Shown in pieces: positions 7,676 to 15,859 of a DNA stretch of 28,394 nt. The stretch covers positions 1 through 28,394 of the forward strand of contig JAHDCN010000005.1 in NCBI GenBank assembly GCA_020629815.1. Direction: 5' to 3'. The notes under the pieces were generated by a model. The model did no database searches. It worked only from the letters and a program-made list of their open reading frames with translations, and was not told where the DNA came from. Within the stretch, counting starts at the first letter, position 1, and every line of letters begins with the position of its first letter. A program made the translations under genes and the position numbers. Origin of the DNA: Verrucomicrobiota bacterium. Its GTDB lineage: Bacteria > Verrucomicrobiota > Verrucomicrobiia > Verrucomicrobiales > DEV007.

Positions 7676-8125
7676 TTAACTTCCAACTGCTTCCGCGCGG
7701 GCTTCGCATGCGAGCCGGAACGCCTCATCCTCGCCCAGTTTCAGAACAGAGTAACGAACGGTTTTTCTTTTTCCGTCCGGCCGGGTCCAGCTGGCCTGCC
7801 AGAAGTGATACTCATCGCCTTTGGCGCTTTTCTGAGAAATTCGAGTCACGCCAATGACGCCGGAGGAGTTCCGTCTGGTGATTTGTTGATGGCTGCGAAC
7901 CACCAAACGATCCGACAAACGGTTTCGCCGTTCCTGCCCTGCTACAATTCGATCCCGAAACCGTTTTGCGACTTCGAGGGACTTCAGCTTTCCTCCCCAT
8001 TCAGAATCAGAAAAAAAGCGCCCATAGCGGACGCTTCTTCTTTGAATTCTGACCTGCCAGCCATGAGTTCCCACGGAATCCTGATCAAGACGGCTGATGC
8101 CGTAGTTTGGATCGGAGGAACTCAC
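7676..8125 (-). CDS. Stand-alone protein with two AP2/ERF-type DNA-binding domains
   Basis: A 149-residue basic protein formed almost wholly of two AP2-like units. Unit 1 is residues about 7-62 (GISRLDQ, GWQVRIQRRSVRYGRFFSD, then a helix with SLEVAKRFRDRIV). Unit 2 is residues about 85-142 (NSSGVIGVTR, FWQASWTRPDGKRKTVRYS, then DEAFRLACEAR). Each has the AP2 pattern of a three-stranded sheet followed by one helix. In bacteria and phages AP2 domains usually occur in homing endonucleases, but no HNH or other nuclease motif is present here. Start is GTG at 8125; the nearby ATG is out of frame. It lies 18 bp after htrA and 11 bp before a lipoprotein gene. A regulatory role is possible but unproven. 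Confidence 0.8.
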   Translation of the reverse strand: MSSSDPNYGISRLDQDSVGTHGWQVRIQRRSVRYGRFFSDSEWGGKLKSLEVAKRFRDRIVAGQERRNRLSDRLVVRSHQQITRRNSSGVIGVTRISQKSAKGDEYHFWQASWTRPDGKRKTVRYSVLKLGEDEAFRLACEARAEAVGS

Positions 8126-8143
8126 AGCATAAGGATCAAATGA

Positions 8144-9709
8144 TTACTTCTTCAGTTCGACAGCAAGAATATCGCGACGGCCGTTGGAGTAGACCTGGAA
8201 CAGGACATAGTCATTGTTCACCCCGCCAATGATGTCATGCGCCTGTGAAACGCTACCAACATTTTTCTGGTCGATCTGTGTGATGACCAAACCCGGGCGA
8301 AGACCAGCTTTCGCTGCAGCTGAGTCATCTTCAACGCTCTCAACTAAAACTCCGGCGAAGTCGGCATCGAGTTCCAGTGCCTTGCGCTTGTCTTCATCCA
8401 AATCAGTGATTCGGAGGCCTTCGACCAACTGCTTAGGCTTGGCGACCGCGCGTGGAGCAGGTCCGCGTCCCGGGCCAGTGGCAAAGATTTTGTCGCGATC
8501 ATCGAGATCTCCGAGGACTACGTCGCGTGACTGTGTATTCCCATTTCGAATCAGCTGAAACTCAACAGGCGAACCGGGAGCGGTATTACTGATATCGAGG
8601 CGAAGCTTGGCCATCGACTCAACCGGCTTACCGTTGTATCCAACGATCAAGTCACCAGCCTTGAGGCCACTGCGCTCTGCTGGAGAATCTTCTCCCACTT
8701 CCGCAACCAGCACACCTGACTTGTCTTCGCGTCCCAGAGCTTTAGCGATATTGTCATCCGGCTCACGAAGCAGCACTCCGAGGAAACCGCGCTTCACTTT
8801 TCCGCCACCATCGAGCAAACGCTCGACGATATTCAGCGCCATGTTGCTCGGTATGGCAAAACCGATTCCGATATTGCCACCGAAGCTGTTGGATTGAATT
8901 GCGGTGTTGATACCAATCAATCTGCCGCGGGCATCGACCAGAGCACCTCCGGAATTTCCACGGTTAATGGAAGCATCGGTTTGGATGAAATTCTCATATC
9001 CGTTTACACCGGCCTGCGAACCAATGATCTGCAGATCGTTCCGCCCAAGCGCACTTACTATGCCCATGGTCGCTGTCTGAGTAAGGCCCAGAGGGCTACC
9101 CACTGCAATCGTCACATCACCAATTTTCAACTTACTGGAGTCACCAATTTGGATCGCATCCAGCCCTGTGGCATCAATCTTAATCAATGCGACGTCGGTT
9201 TGCGGATCCGCACCGACCAACTGCGCAACGTACTCTCTTTTGTCCTTGGATAACGAAACCTTAATCTCGTCTGCTCCAGTGATCACGTGGTTGTTTGTGA
9301 GAATGTAGCCATTCGGCGAAATCACAACACCGGATCCCAGACCGGATTCACGCTGTCCACGATTCTGGTTTCTCTCAAAGAAATCTTCCGGGATATCTGG
9401 AAACATCCGGCGGAACATTTCTTCCTGAGCAGGATTTCTTTGAACCGTGCGCTTCTTCGAAGAATACACGGTGACCACAGTCGGCATTACTTTTTCCAGC
9501 GCACCGGAATAGCTGGTTACCAGTCCGTCAGGTGCGCCATCACTAACAGCGCTACGATCAAAGCTGAGATTGTCTTGTAGTTCAGAGAACTGAATATCCG
9601 GTTTCTGTTCCGACTTCTTTTTTTGCGCCTGAGCATCCTGCCCGACCAGCAGGGTCCCGGCAGCCGCTACGGCGGCAATTTTTGAAAATGAGTTGAGGAT
9701 AGGTTTCAT
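8144..9709 (-). CDS. htrA: Periplasmic serine endoprotease, Do/HtrA family
   Basis: A 521-residue exported protease for damaged envelope proteins. A signal peptide (about 1-28, ending DAQAQ) precedes a chymotrypsin-fold domain with triad H141 (TNNHVITGADE), D172 (QTDVALIKID) and S253 (NRGNSGGALVD). Two PDZ domains follow: about 305-390 (RGFLGVLLRE, SGLKAGDLIVGYNGKPV) and about 425-521 (GLRPGLVITQIDQKNV). The length and order match DegP/DegQ enzymes. The LA-loop segment (RNPAQEEMFRRMFPDIPEDF) is also typical. It is the first gene of a probable htrA, AP2, lipoprotein unit and is divergent from moeB across 108 bp. No Shine-Dalgarno site is evident at the ATG. Confidence 0.97.
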   Translation of the reverse strand: MKPILNSFSKIAAVAAAGTLLVGQDAQAQKKKSEQKPDIQFSELQDNLSFDRSAVSDGAPDGLVTSYSGALEKVMPTVVTVYSSKKRTVQRNPAQEEMFRRMFPDIPEDFFERNQNRGQRESGLGSGVVISPNGYILTNNHVITGADEIKVSLSKDKREYVAQLVGADPQTDVALIKIDATGLDAIQIGDSSKLKIGDVTIAVGSPLGLTQTATMGIVSALGRNDLQIIGSQAGVNGYENFIQTDASINRGNSGGALVDARGRLIGINTAIQSNSFGGNIGIGFAIPSNMALNIVERLLDGGGKVKRGFLGVLLREPDDNIAKALGREDKSGVLVAEVGEDSPAERSGLKAGDLIVGYNGKPVESMAKLRLDISNTAPGSPVEFQLIRNGNTQSRDVVLGDLDDRDKIFATGPGRGPAPRAVAKPKQLVEGLRITDLDEDKRKALELDADFAGVLVESVEDDSAAAKAGLRPGLVITQIDQKNVGSVSQAHDIIGGVNNDYVLFQVYSNGRRDILAVELKK

Positions 9710-9735
9710 AGAATATGCTTGATTGGAATCTACAG

Positions 9736-9754
9736 GGAAACAGCAGACTGTTCC
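9736..9754. promoter_or_regulatory. Imperfect inverted repeat between htrA and moeB
   Basis: In the 108-bp divergent gap, GGAA(A)CAG and CTGTTCC form a 7-bp inverted repeat with a one-base bulge around a CAGA centre. Its place between divergent genes is compatible with an operator, but such short repeats also arise by chance. No regulator is identified. Confidence 0.25.
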
Positions 9755-9817
9755 ATGCAGTTTTTTGATTACACCCGATAGAGCGAATCCCTCCTTTTTT
9801 TCTGTTTAACTTTTTTC

Positions 9818-10987
9818 ATGAGTTCCCTTTTTCCACAGGATCGCATCGACGAAGCCGAACTTTCTCCAGAGGAATTGCAGCGCTATGCCCGCCATATCAC
9901 GATTCCGGATGTAGGGCTTGAGGGGCAGAAAAAACTCAAGGCGGCGAAGGTGCTGTGCATTGGCGCGGGTGGATTAGGATCGCCGGTGACAATGTATCTG
10001 GCCGCAGCAGGCGTCGGCCAGATCGGTATCGTTGATTTTGACGAAGTCGATTTTTCCAACCTGCAGAGGCAAATTCTTCACGACACTCACGATGTCGGCC
10101 GCTTGAAAATTGATTCGGCGATTGAAACACTTATGCGAATCAACCCGGAAGTAGTAGTTGAGACATTCCCTGTCCGCTTTACTGCCGAAAATGCCAGGCA
10201 ATTAGCCGAACCCTACGATTTGATTGTGGATGGCACAGACAATTTTACTACCCGCTACCTCAGTAACGATCTTGCTGTGATAACTGGAAAGCCGAATGTC
10301 TATGGTTCGATTTTCCGCTTCGAGGGACAGGTATCTGTGTTTGCTCCACACTTGGGCGGCCCCTGCTACCGCTGCCTTTTTCCAAAACCACCACAGCCCG
10401 GACAAGTGCCCAGCTGTGCGGAAGGCGGCGTTCTTGGTGTGCTTCCCGGAATCGTGGGTTCCCTTCAGGCAAATGAAGCCATCAAATTGATCCTTGGCAT
10501 TGGTGATCCGCTGGTCGGAAGACTGGTTCACTTCGATGCGCTCACATTTCGTTTTCGCGAGATTACCCTGAAACGTGATGTAGAGTGCGCGGTGTGCGGA
10601 GAAACTCCCACCATCACAGAACTCAAAGAAATTGAAGAAATGGCCTGCAGCAGTCCTCAACCCGAAGAAATTCCCGAGATCGATGTCCATCAGCTAAAAG
10701 AGCGATTGGAGAGTGATGCACCCTTCCAGTTTGTTGATGTGCGCGAGCAGGCAGAGGTGGAGATCTGCCGGTTTCCCGGGACGGTAGTAATTCCACTCGG
10801 CGAACTGCCGGAAAGATTGAATGAACTGGACCCACTTCAGGAGACAATCATTCACTGCAAGTCAGGCGGTCGATCCGCTCAGGCTTTGATGTTTCTCAAG
10901 GAAAATGGATTTAACGAAATTTGTCACCTCAAAGGCGGGATCAATGCCTGGTCGACAGAGATCGATCCCAATGTTCCGCTTTATTGA
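9818..10987 (+). CDS. moeB: E1-like adenylyltransferase fused to rhodanese (MoeB/ThiF-Rhd)
   Basis: A 389-residue fusion. Residues about 20-262 form the ThiF/MoeB/UBA4 domain: nucleotide loop GAGGLGSP (49-56), DGTDNFTTRYL (138-148), zinc cysteines C183/C186 and C257/C260, and C200 in PSCAEGGVLG. Residues about 285-389 are a rhodanese domain with active-site C347 in HCKSGGRS. Such fusions adenylate the C-terminal Gly-Gly of a MoaD- or ThiS-like sulfur carrier and supply persulfide sulfur for thiocarboxylate formation, in molybdopterin or thiamine synthesis or tRNA thiolation. No carrier protein is in the window, so the exact pathway is open. No Shine-Dalgarno site is visible. The sulfatase gene starts 1 bp after its stop. 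Confidence 0.93.
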   Translation: MSSLFPQDRIDEAELSPEELQRYARHITIPDVGLEGQKKLKAAKVLCIGAGGLGSPVTMYLAAAGVGQIGIVDFDEVDFSNLQRQILHDTHDVGRLKIDSAIETLMRINPEVVVETFPVRFTAENARQLAEPYDLIVDGTDNFTTRYLSNDLAVITGKPNVYGSIFRFEGQVSVFAPHLGGPCYRCLFPKPPQPGQVPSCAEGGVLGVLPGIVGSLQANEAIKLILGIGDPLVGRLVHFDALTFRFREITLKRDVECAVCGETPTITELKEIEEMACSSPQPEEIPEIDVHQLKERLESDAPFQFVDVREQAEVEICRFPGTVVIPLGELPERLNELDPLQETIIHCKSGGRSAQALMFLKENGFNEICHLKGGINAWSTEIDPNVPLY

Positions 10988-10988
10988 G

Positions 10989-12404
10989 ATGAAGCGCTTA
11001 CTCTTTTCCTTCGCTGTATTGCTAGCCTCAGTAGTTCAGGCCGATGAACGGCCCAACATTCTGTGGCTCTATGTCGATGACATGAGCGATTGGCTCGGCT
11101 GCTATGGCTATGAGCTGGCCGAAACTCCCCATATTGATCAGCTTGCGAAGCAGGGCGTGCGATTTGAAAAGGCCTTCATGCCATCCCCGGTTTGCTCGAC
11201 AACGCGCTCGGCTTTGATCACCGGAACAATGCAGACTTCTTTTGGATTGCATCATCATCGCACGATGATCAAAGAGGTTTTACCAAATGAGGTTCTCACG
11301 GTTCCCGAACTGTTTCGTCAGGCTGGCTATGTCACGTTTAACGAAGAAAAAGAGGACTACAATTTTTTGCGGGACCGCGACCTCCTGTATTCCCCTGACT
11401 TCCAACGCCCGAAGTTTCGGGGTCACTTTAACGGAAAAGACCTCGACTGGCTGAAGCAATTGCAGGGAAAGCCCTTCTTTGGTCAGATACAACTCAAAGG
11501 GGGTAAGACCGGTGGAGAAACCGGACAAAAGTTCCCCACAGAGAGTCGGGTGAAAGCTGAGCAAGTCACCGTGCCGCCGTTTTACCCGGACAATGAAGTT
11601 TTTCGCAACGCAATAGCCCGCCATTACGAGCAGGTCGCGATTACAGACACGGAGGTAGGCCAAATCATAAATGCCTTGAAGGAATACGACCTGCTGGACA
11701 ATACGATCCTGTTTTTCTTCACTGACCACGGAAGTCCGCTGCCGCGGGCAAAGCAATTTCTCTACGATGACGGCCTGAAGGTCCCCCTGATCGTAACCGG
11801 GAAAAATATTCCGAAAGGAGCTGTCCGTGAAGACTTGGTTAATGGGATTGATATCTCTGCCACATCTCTGGCATTAGCAGGTGTACAGATTCCGGATTAT
11901 CTAGAAGGGAAAGATCTTTTTGCGACCGACTACGAGCCTCAGCAGTTTGTCATTGGCGCCCGTGATCGATGCGGAATTGCAGTCGACCGGATTCGAAGCG
12001 TTCGCTCGGATAATTTCCGCTACATCCGCAACTTCCTGACCGACCGAGCCTTCTATCAGCCTCAATATCGAGACAAACACGCGACTATTGTTAATTTACG
12101 AAAATTGTATAAAAACAGCGAATTGACGCCTTTACAGGCGGGCTATCATCATGAGGCAGGCCGCGCTGCGGAGGAACTCTATGATTTGGCCAGTGATCCC
12201 GATCAGATCAATAATCTCGTGAACGATCCCAAGTTCGAATCAGAGTTGGAAGCCCACCGCAAAATTCTTGCCGAGTGGATGGCGAATACGAAGGACAAAG
12301 GACAGGTCGCAGCAAGCCGGGAGGAGTTGAAAGCCGTCTATGACCACGCCAAGGGCAAGGTCGCGTCACCGGAATTTGATTTTCTAAAAGCCAAAGAGCA
12401 GTGA
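10989..12404 (+). CDS. Exported type I sulfatase (alkaline-phosphatase superfamily)
   Basis: A 471-residue protein from ATG 10989 with a signal peptide (MKRLLFSFAVLLASVVQADE). Metal site residues are seen as D30/D31 in LYVDDMSDWLG and D246/H247 in FFTDHGS. The formylglycine site is C69 in PVCSTTRSALITG. The usual core is C-x-P/A-x-R; here Thr replaces Pro/Ala. Type I sulfatases hydrolyse sulfate esters, often from polysaccharides, after a formylglycine-generating enzyme oxidises that Cys. An earlier in-frame ATG (10905) lies inside moeB and would hide the signal peptide, so it is rejected. It overlaps the Trm112-like gene by one base (TGATG). The substrate cannot be told from sequence; nearby sialidase-like and TIM-barrel genes favour glycan breakdown. 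Confidence 0.93.
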   Translation: MKRLLFSFAVLLASVVQADERPNILWLYVDDMSDWLGCYGYELAETPHIDQLAKQGVRFEKAFMPSPVCSTTRSALITGTMQTSFGLHHHRTMIKEVLPNEVLTVPELFRQAGYVTFNEEKEDYNFLRDRDLLYSPDFQRPKFRGHFNGKDLDWLKQLQGKPFFGQIQLKGGKTGGETGQKFPTESRVKAEQVTVPPFYPDNEVFRNAIARHYEQVAITDTEVGQIINALKEYDLLDNTILFFFTDHGSPLPRAKQFLYDDGLKVPLIVTGKNIPKGAVREDLVNGIDISATSLALAGVQIPDYLEGKDLFATDYEPQQFVIGARDRCGIAVDRIRSVRSDNFRYIRNFLTDRAFYQPQYRDKHATIVNLRKLYKNSELTPLQAGYHHEAGRAAEELYDLASDPDQINNLVNDPKFESELEAHRKILAEWMANTKDKGQVAASREELKAVYDHAKGKVASPEFDFLKAKEQ

Positions 12405-12580
12405 TGCCAATTTCATCCACACTACTTGAACTATTGCGCTGCCCCAAAACCGGCCAAAAGCTGATCTTGAAGGAGGGTGACGACGGCGAAATACTGGTCA
12501 CCGAAGATGGCTCTATCACCTATCGGGTGGATGATGATTTCCCAATCATGGTGGATGAAGAAGAATCGACAGCGGACTAG
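12404..12580 (+). CDS. Trm112-like small protein (58 aa)
   Basis: The product MPISSTLLELLRCPKTGQ... continues through ITYRVDDDFPIMVDEEE, the layout of the Trm112/YcaR (UPF0434) family: LLxxLxCP near the start and a xYxVxDxIPxML-like end. Trm112 proteins activate methyltransferases acting on tRNA, rRNA and release factors; bacterial forms are also seen beside cell-envelope genes. Canonical members have four zinc cysteines, but only Cys13 remains here, so zinc is probably not bound. The ATG at 12404 overlaps the sulfatase TGA (TGATG), giving translational coupling. The 3' end overlaps the convergent TIM-barrel gene by 4 bp. Confidence 0.85.
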   Translation: MPISSTLLELLRCPKTGQKLILKEGDDGEILVTEDGSITYRVDDDFPIMVDEEESTAD

Positions 12581-13458
12581 CCGCGGAAGACTTGATCGAG
12601 ATATTGGTAATTTTCCCGGTACGCCTCGAGCATATCTGCACCCTTTTTCATAGCGCCCTCAATAATCAGCCATCCGGAAAATCCGGACTCATTCACCGCG
12701 TCGCGAAACTTCGGAAAATCGACGACTCCTTTGCCCAGCAAGTTGCCATTTTCTTTGCAGTGAATTTCGCAAATCCGGTCGCCACCAATCTGGACCACTT
12801 CCCGGTAGATATCGTAGCCCATTCGATTGGAATTGGCGGAGTCGTAGTAGACCTGGAGATTCGGGGATCCAACGGCATCGATAATTTTCAAATGATCATC
12901 AGCCGATAAGAGCGACTCGATCCCGAAGATGACACCCTCGTCTTCGGCTTTTGGCATCACTGTCTTCAATTTCGCAATAACCGACTTCATCAGCTCCGGC
13001 TTGCCGTTGATATCGCCTTTGCCAAAGAAAGCCAGCAGGCAAACAGTGGGCGCAAGATCAGGTTGCTCCTTTTTCATCGCAGCCATCACATCAACCGCAT
13101 CCGCCACCCAATCGATGGACTCAGGATTGGTCGCCAAGGGTTTTTGATTGAGAATGCCCATCCCAAGTGACGCAATCTGAACGCCCGTGCGCTCGACATT
13201 CTCGAAGTATTGCTCCCGAATTTTCTGATCACGAAGATCAAAATCAGAACCGGGAGTGCTGAAACTGACCTGCAATCCTTCTAAGCCAATTTTCTTCGCC
13301 GTATCAAAAGCACCAATGTCCTGCTTGTGCTTGATCGACCAGTCACAAGCGCCAATTCTGAATGGAGATTTGGCCTCCGCGCGGAGTGGGCCCGAAAGCA
13401 ACATCGCAGTAGTGCTCGATCCCATTAAACGCAAAGATTGGCGTCGTGAAATTTTCAT
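12577..13458 (-). CDS. Exported sugar phosphate isomerase/epimerase-like TIM-barrel protein
   Basis: A 293-residue member of the xylose-isomerase-like TIM-barrel (AP endonuclease family 2) fold. The N-terminus MKISRRQSLRLMGSSTTAML is Tat-like (twin Arg), so the folded protein is probably exported. Likely metal ligands at expected places are E181 (FGIESLL), D206 (YYDSAN), H233 (EIHCKE) and E267 (IIEGAM). Relatives isomerise or epimerise sugars and are common in Planctomycetes and Verrucomicrobia beside sulfatases and sialidases. Substrate is unknown. It is convergent with the Trm112-like gene (4-bp overlap) and divergent from the sialidase-like gene. Confidence 0.88.
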   Translation of the reverse strand: MKISRRQSLRLMGSSTTAMLLSGPLRAEAKSPFRIGACDWSIKHKQDIGAFDTAKKIGLEGLQVSFSTPGSDFDLRDQKIREQYFENVERTGVQIASLGMGILNQKPLATNPESIDWVADAVDVMAAMKKEQPDLAPTVCLLAFFGKGDINGKPELMKSVIAKLKTVMPKAEDEGVIFGIESLLSADDHLKIIDAVGSPNLQVYYDSANSNRMGYDIYREVVQIGGDRICEIHCKENGNLLGKGVVDFPKFRDAVNESGFSGWLIIEGAMKKGADMLEAYRENYQYLDQVFRG

Positions 13459-13527
13459 GCCCCAGTCAATGTCGGATTCAGGAAAAGGTCAAACCCCACA
13501 TCTTATGAACCGCGTATGATTTTCCTT

Positions 13528-13557
13528 TTGCCCGAATGGCTGTGTCACCGCTATAAA
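13528..13557 (+). promoter_or_regulatory. Candidate sigma-70 promoter of the sialidase-like gene
   Basis: TTGCCC at 13528-13533 and TATAAA at 13552-13557 are 18 bp apart. A start of transcription about 7 bases past the -10 box would fall on or next to the ATG at 13564. This suggests a leaderless mRNA and favours that ATG over the in-frame ATG at 13516, which would lie upstream of the promoter. Confidence 0.45.
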
Positions 13558-13563
13558 CAAAGT

Positions 13564-14724
13564 ATGCTGCGCGACCTTTTCTACCTTCTGGCCCTGTCTT
13601 CTATTTCAATCCCTCTCGCTGCCCAGCAAGCTCCGGCCCCGGGACCATTTACGATACCTTTGATCGACCTCGATCAGGAAAGTTCGATGCAAATCATTGT
13701 GGATAAGGAAGAGGGACAGTATCTGGGCCACCCAACTACTGTGCTTCTGGAGGATAACAAAACCATGCTTTGTGTTTATCCAAAAGGCCATGGCCGGGGC
13801 GGAATTGTCTACAAACGCTCTGCTGATGCTGGCCTCACATGGTCCGATCGCCTACCTACTCCAAAATCATGGGCGACATCCAAAGAAGTTCCGACTTTGC
13901 ACCGGGTTCTCGATGCCTCCGGCAAGAAACGAATCATTATGTTCTCCGGATTGTATCCCGCTCGTATGGCGATCACCGAAGACGATGGCAAAAACTGGTC
14001 CGAGCTCAATCAGGTTGGCAATTGGGGTGGCATTGTTGTGATGGGTTGCGTCACCAGCTTGAAGACTGGGCCGGGCCATTACATGGCTATGTTTCACGAT
14101 GATGGTCGCTTCTTTTCAGAGAAGCCCAGCGGGGAGAAACCACGGACTTTTCGTCTCTACAAGACATTTTCCAAAGATGGCGGCCTGACGTGGTCTTTTC
14201 CCGAAGTCATCTACAAAAACCACGAAATCCACCTGTGTGAGCCCGGTATTATTCGCTCCCCGGATGGTAAACAGCTCGCAGTTTTGCTGCGGGAAAATGC
14301 CCGGGTTCGGAACTCGTTCATAATTTTTTCCGACAATGAAGGAAAAAGCTGGTCTGAGCCGCGCGAGCTACCCGCCTCCCTTACCGGAGATCGTCATACC
14401 GGCCAGTATGCTCCCGATGGTCGCTTGTTTATTTCATTCCGTGATCGACATCCGAAATCCTGGACGAGTCCCACTTCCGGTGACTGGGTCGGGTGGGTCG
14501 GCACCTATGAGGATCTGGTGAGCGGCTCAGAAGGCCAATATCGCATCCGTCTGAAGGACAATAAGAAAGGCGCAGACTGCGCCTACCCGGGAGTTGAGGT
14601 GCTACCGGACGGGACCTTTGTGACAACCACATATGGTCATTGGGAAGCTGGCCAAGAGCCCTATATCCTCTGCATGCGCTTCACCCTTGAGGAAGTCGAA
14701 GCCCTTTCGAAAAAAAGCCAATAG
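13564..14724 (+). CDS. Exported sialidase-like BNR/Asp-box protein
   Basis: A 386-residue protein with a signal peptide ending near LAAQQ (residues 1-22) and a six-bladed-propeller pattern. Four Asp-boxes (SxDxGxTW) are visible: SADAGLTWS (86-94), TEDDGKNWS (138-146), SKDGGLTWS (203-211) and SDNEGKSWS (256-264). The closing part, AYPGVEVLPDGTFVTTTYGHW, is typical of exo-alpha-sialidase-like proteins in PVC bacteria. Such proteins cleave terminal sialic acids or other sugars; catalytic residues cannot be fixed by eye, so true sialidase activity is unproven. Start 13564 is chosen for its signal peptide and promoter position. It converges with the TauE/SafE gene, with a 4-bp gap. Confidence 0.88.
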   Translation: MLRDLFYLLALSSISIPLAAQQAPAPGPFTIPLIDLDQESSMQIIVDKEEGQYLGHPTTVLLEDNKTMLCVYPKGHGRGGIVYKRSADAGLTWSDRLPTPKSWATSKEVPTLHRVLDASGKKRIIMFSGLYPARMAITEDDGKNWSELNQVGNWGGIVVMGCVTSLKTGPGHYMAMFHDDGRFFSEKPSGEKPRTFRLYKTFSKDGGLTWSFPEVIYKNHEIHLCEPGIIRSPDGKQLAVLLRENARVRNSFIIFSDNEGKSWSEPRELPASLTGDRHTGQYAPDGRLFISFRDRHPKSWTSPTSGDWVGWVGTYEDLVSGSEGQYRIRLKDNKKGADCAYPGVEVLPDGTFVTTTYGHWEAGQEPYILCMRFTLEEVEALSKKSQ

Positions 14725-14728
14725 CAGC

Positions 14729-15715
14729 CTATCCGTTTCGAGCATAACGCTTGCCTGCGAACCAGATCAGTCGAAACAGAGCTGTACCAATCAGAAAAGT
14801 GCAAACGGCGAGCAAGATCAGACTTTGGTCAAAAGGAATGATCACAAGCGCAGCAATAAACTGAGCAAGAATCAAAAACAACAGCAAGCCCACAACAAAG
14901 CGCCGTCCTCTTCCGGAAATGAATCGCGCTCCGAGCGGAGCCCCAATCGCGACGACAGGCACACAAACCCACCAGTATTCCCACGTTTTGGGTAAAATCT
15001 CCATTTCCCCCGGGAATAGTAGCCTCCAGGCAAAACCGGCCACGCTAACGATCGCCATCAAGATCACTGAAGTCGGAGTAGCCACCTTTTCACATACCCG
15101 GAAGCCCAGCAGCAGCACCGCGAAAACGAGCATATCCAAGCCGCTTCCAAGTAAGCCACTAACCATACCTCCCGGTATTCCGGTCAGGAACAGAAGCATT
15201 GCAATCTTCGGCGATTTTTCAGGAAGAGTCTCAAATCGCAGCGGCCGTTTGATGCGATTGATAAATATCAACGCCAGCCCAAAAGCCAGCCACAAGGAAA
15301 CGAAGAAGATTTTTGTCGGATTGGCGGCGAAAAACGGCTGAATCCAATGCAGCCCGATCCCAACACCAATCACTCCGCCCATTCCTGCAAAGACGAGAGT
15401 GAATTTCTCTACCGCAATTCGCTGCGCAAAAATCGTAATCGCCGCCGACGTCATCCCCACAGATTGAATCATCAGCGAGAAGTCGCGGGCACTATGAGGA
15501 TCGATATTGAACCCTAGCGTCATCACCGGGAAAGCGACAGCGCCCCCACCCTGACTTGTCGATCCTGCGATGAAGGACCCGAAGGCCATCGTTACCGACA
15601 TAAACCAATTCTCTACAAACAATCCCCATTGGTTCCAGACGCCCATACAAAAAGCCCATACAATCCAGATAAACAGGATGAACAGCAGGTCAGTTCTGAA
15701 ACGGGAACGGGGCAT
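14729..15715 (-). CDS. TauE/SafE (TSUP) family membrane transporter
   Basis: A 328-residue polytopic protein with about 8-9 membrane helices and the internal two-fold repeat of the TSUP family: the first half has GSFIAGSTSQGGGAVAFPV and the second GGMVSGLLGSGLDMLVFAVL. Family members export sulfite, sulfoacetate or other organosulfur anions. A TTG directly precedes the ATG at 15715; the ATG is used. No Shine-Dalgarno site is clear. Closeness to a sulfatase may hint at handling of sulfur compounds, but that is inference. It is divergent from the alpha/beta hydrolase gene across 144 bp. Confidence 0.9.
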   Translation of the reverse strand: MPRSRFRTDLLFILFIWIVWAFCMGVWNQWGLFVENWFMSVTMAFGSFIAGSTSQGGGAVAFPVMTLGFNIDPHSARDFSLMIQSVGMTSAAITIFAQRIAVEKFTLVFAGMGGVIGVGIGLHWIQPFFAANPTKIFFVSLWLAFGLALIFINRIKRPLRFETLPEKSPKIAMLLFLTGIPGGMVSGLLGSGLDMLVFAVLLLGFRVCEKVATPTSVILMAIVSVAGFAWRLLFPGEMEILPKTWEYWWVCVPVVAIGAPLGARFISGRGRRFVVGLLLFLILAQFIAALVIIPFDQSLILLAVCTFLIGTALFRLIWFAGKRYARNG

Positions 15716-15804
15716 CAATGAGAGGATCGCAATCGATACCTTTGTAGACGTTTTTCAAGGCGGAATCAGATGAGCCATACTCTGAAAATTACGTTTTTCC
15801 TCTA

Positions 15805-15833
15805 TTGATAAAAACCATAAAATAAACGATATT
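15805..15833 (+). promoter_or_regulatory. Candidate sigma-70 promoter of the hydrolase-kinase unit
   Basis: TTGATA at 15805-15810 (5 of 6 to TTGACA) and GATATT at 15828-15833 (4 of 6 to TATAAT) are 17 bp apart in very AT-rich DNA. The gap is otherwise free of recognisable sites. A TTTAAT box at 15847-15852, 7 bp before the ATG at 15860, is an alternative -10. Confidence 0.4.
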
Positions 15834-15859
15834 TAATGTTTTTAAATTTAATAAAATTT

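Noticed and set aside
13516..13563. Upstream ATG for the sialidase-like gene
   Set aside because: It would bury the signal peptide behind 16 residues and lies upstream of the best promoter match.
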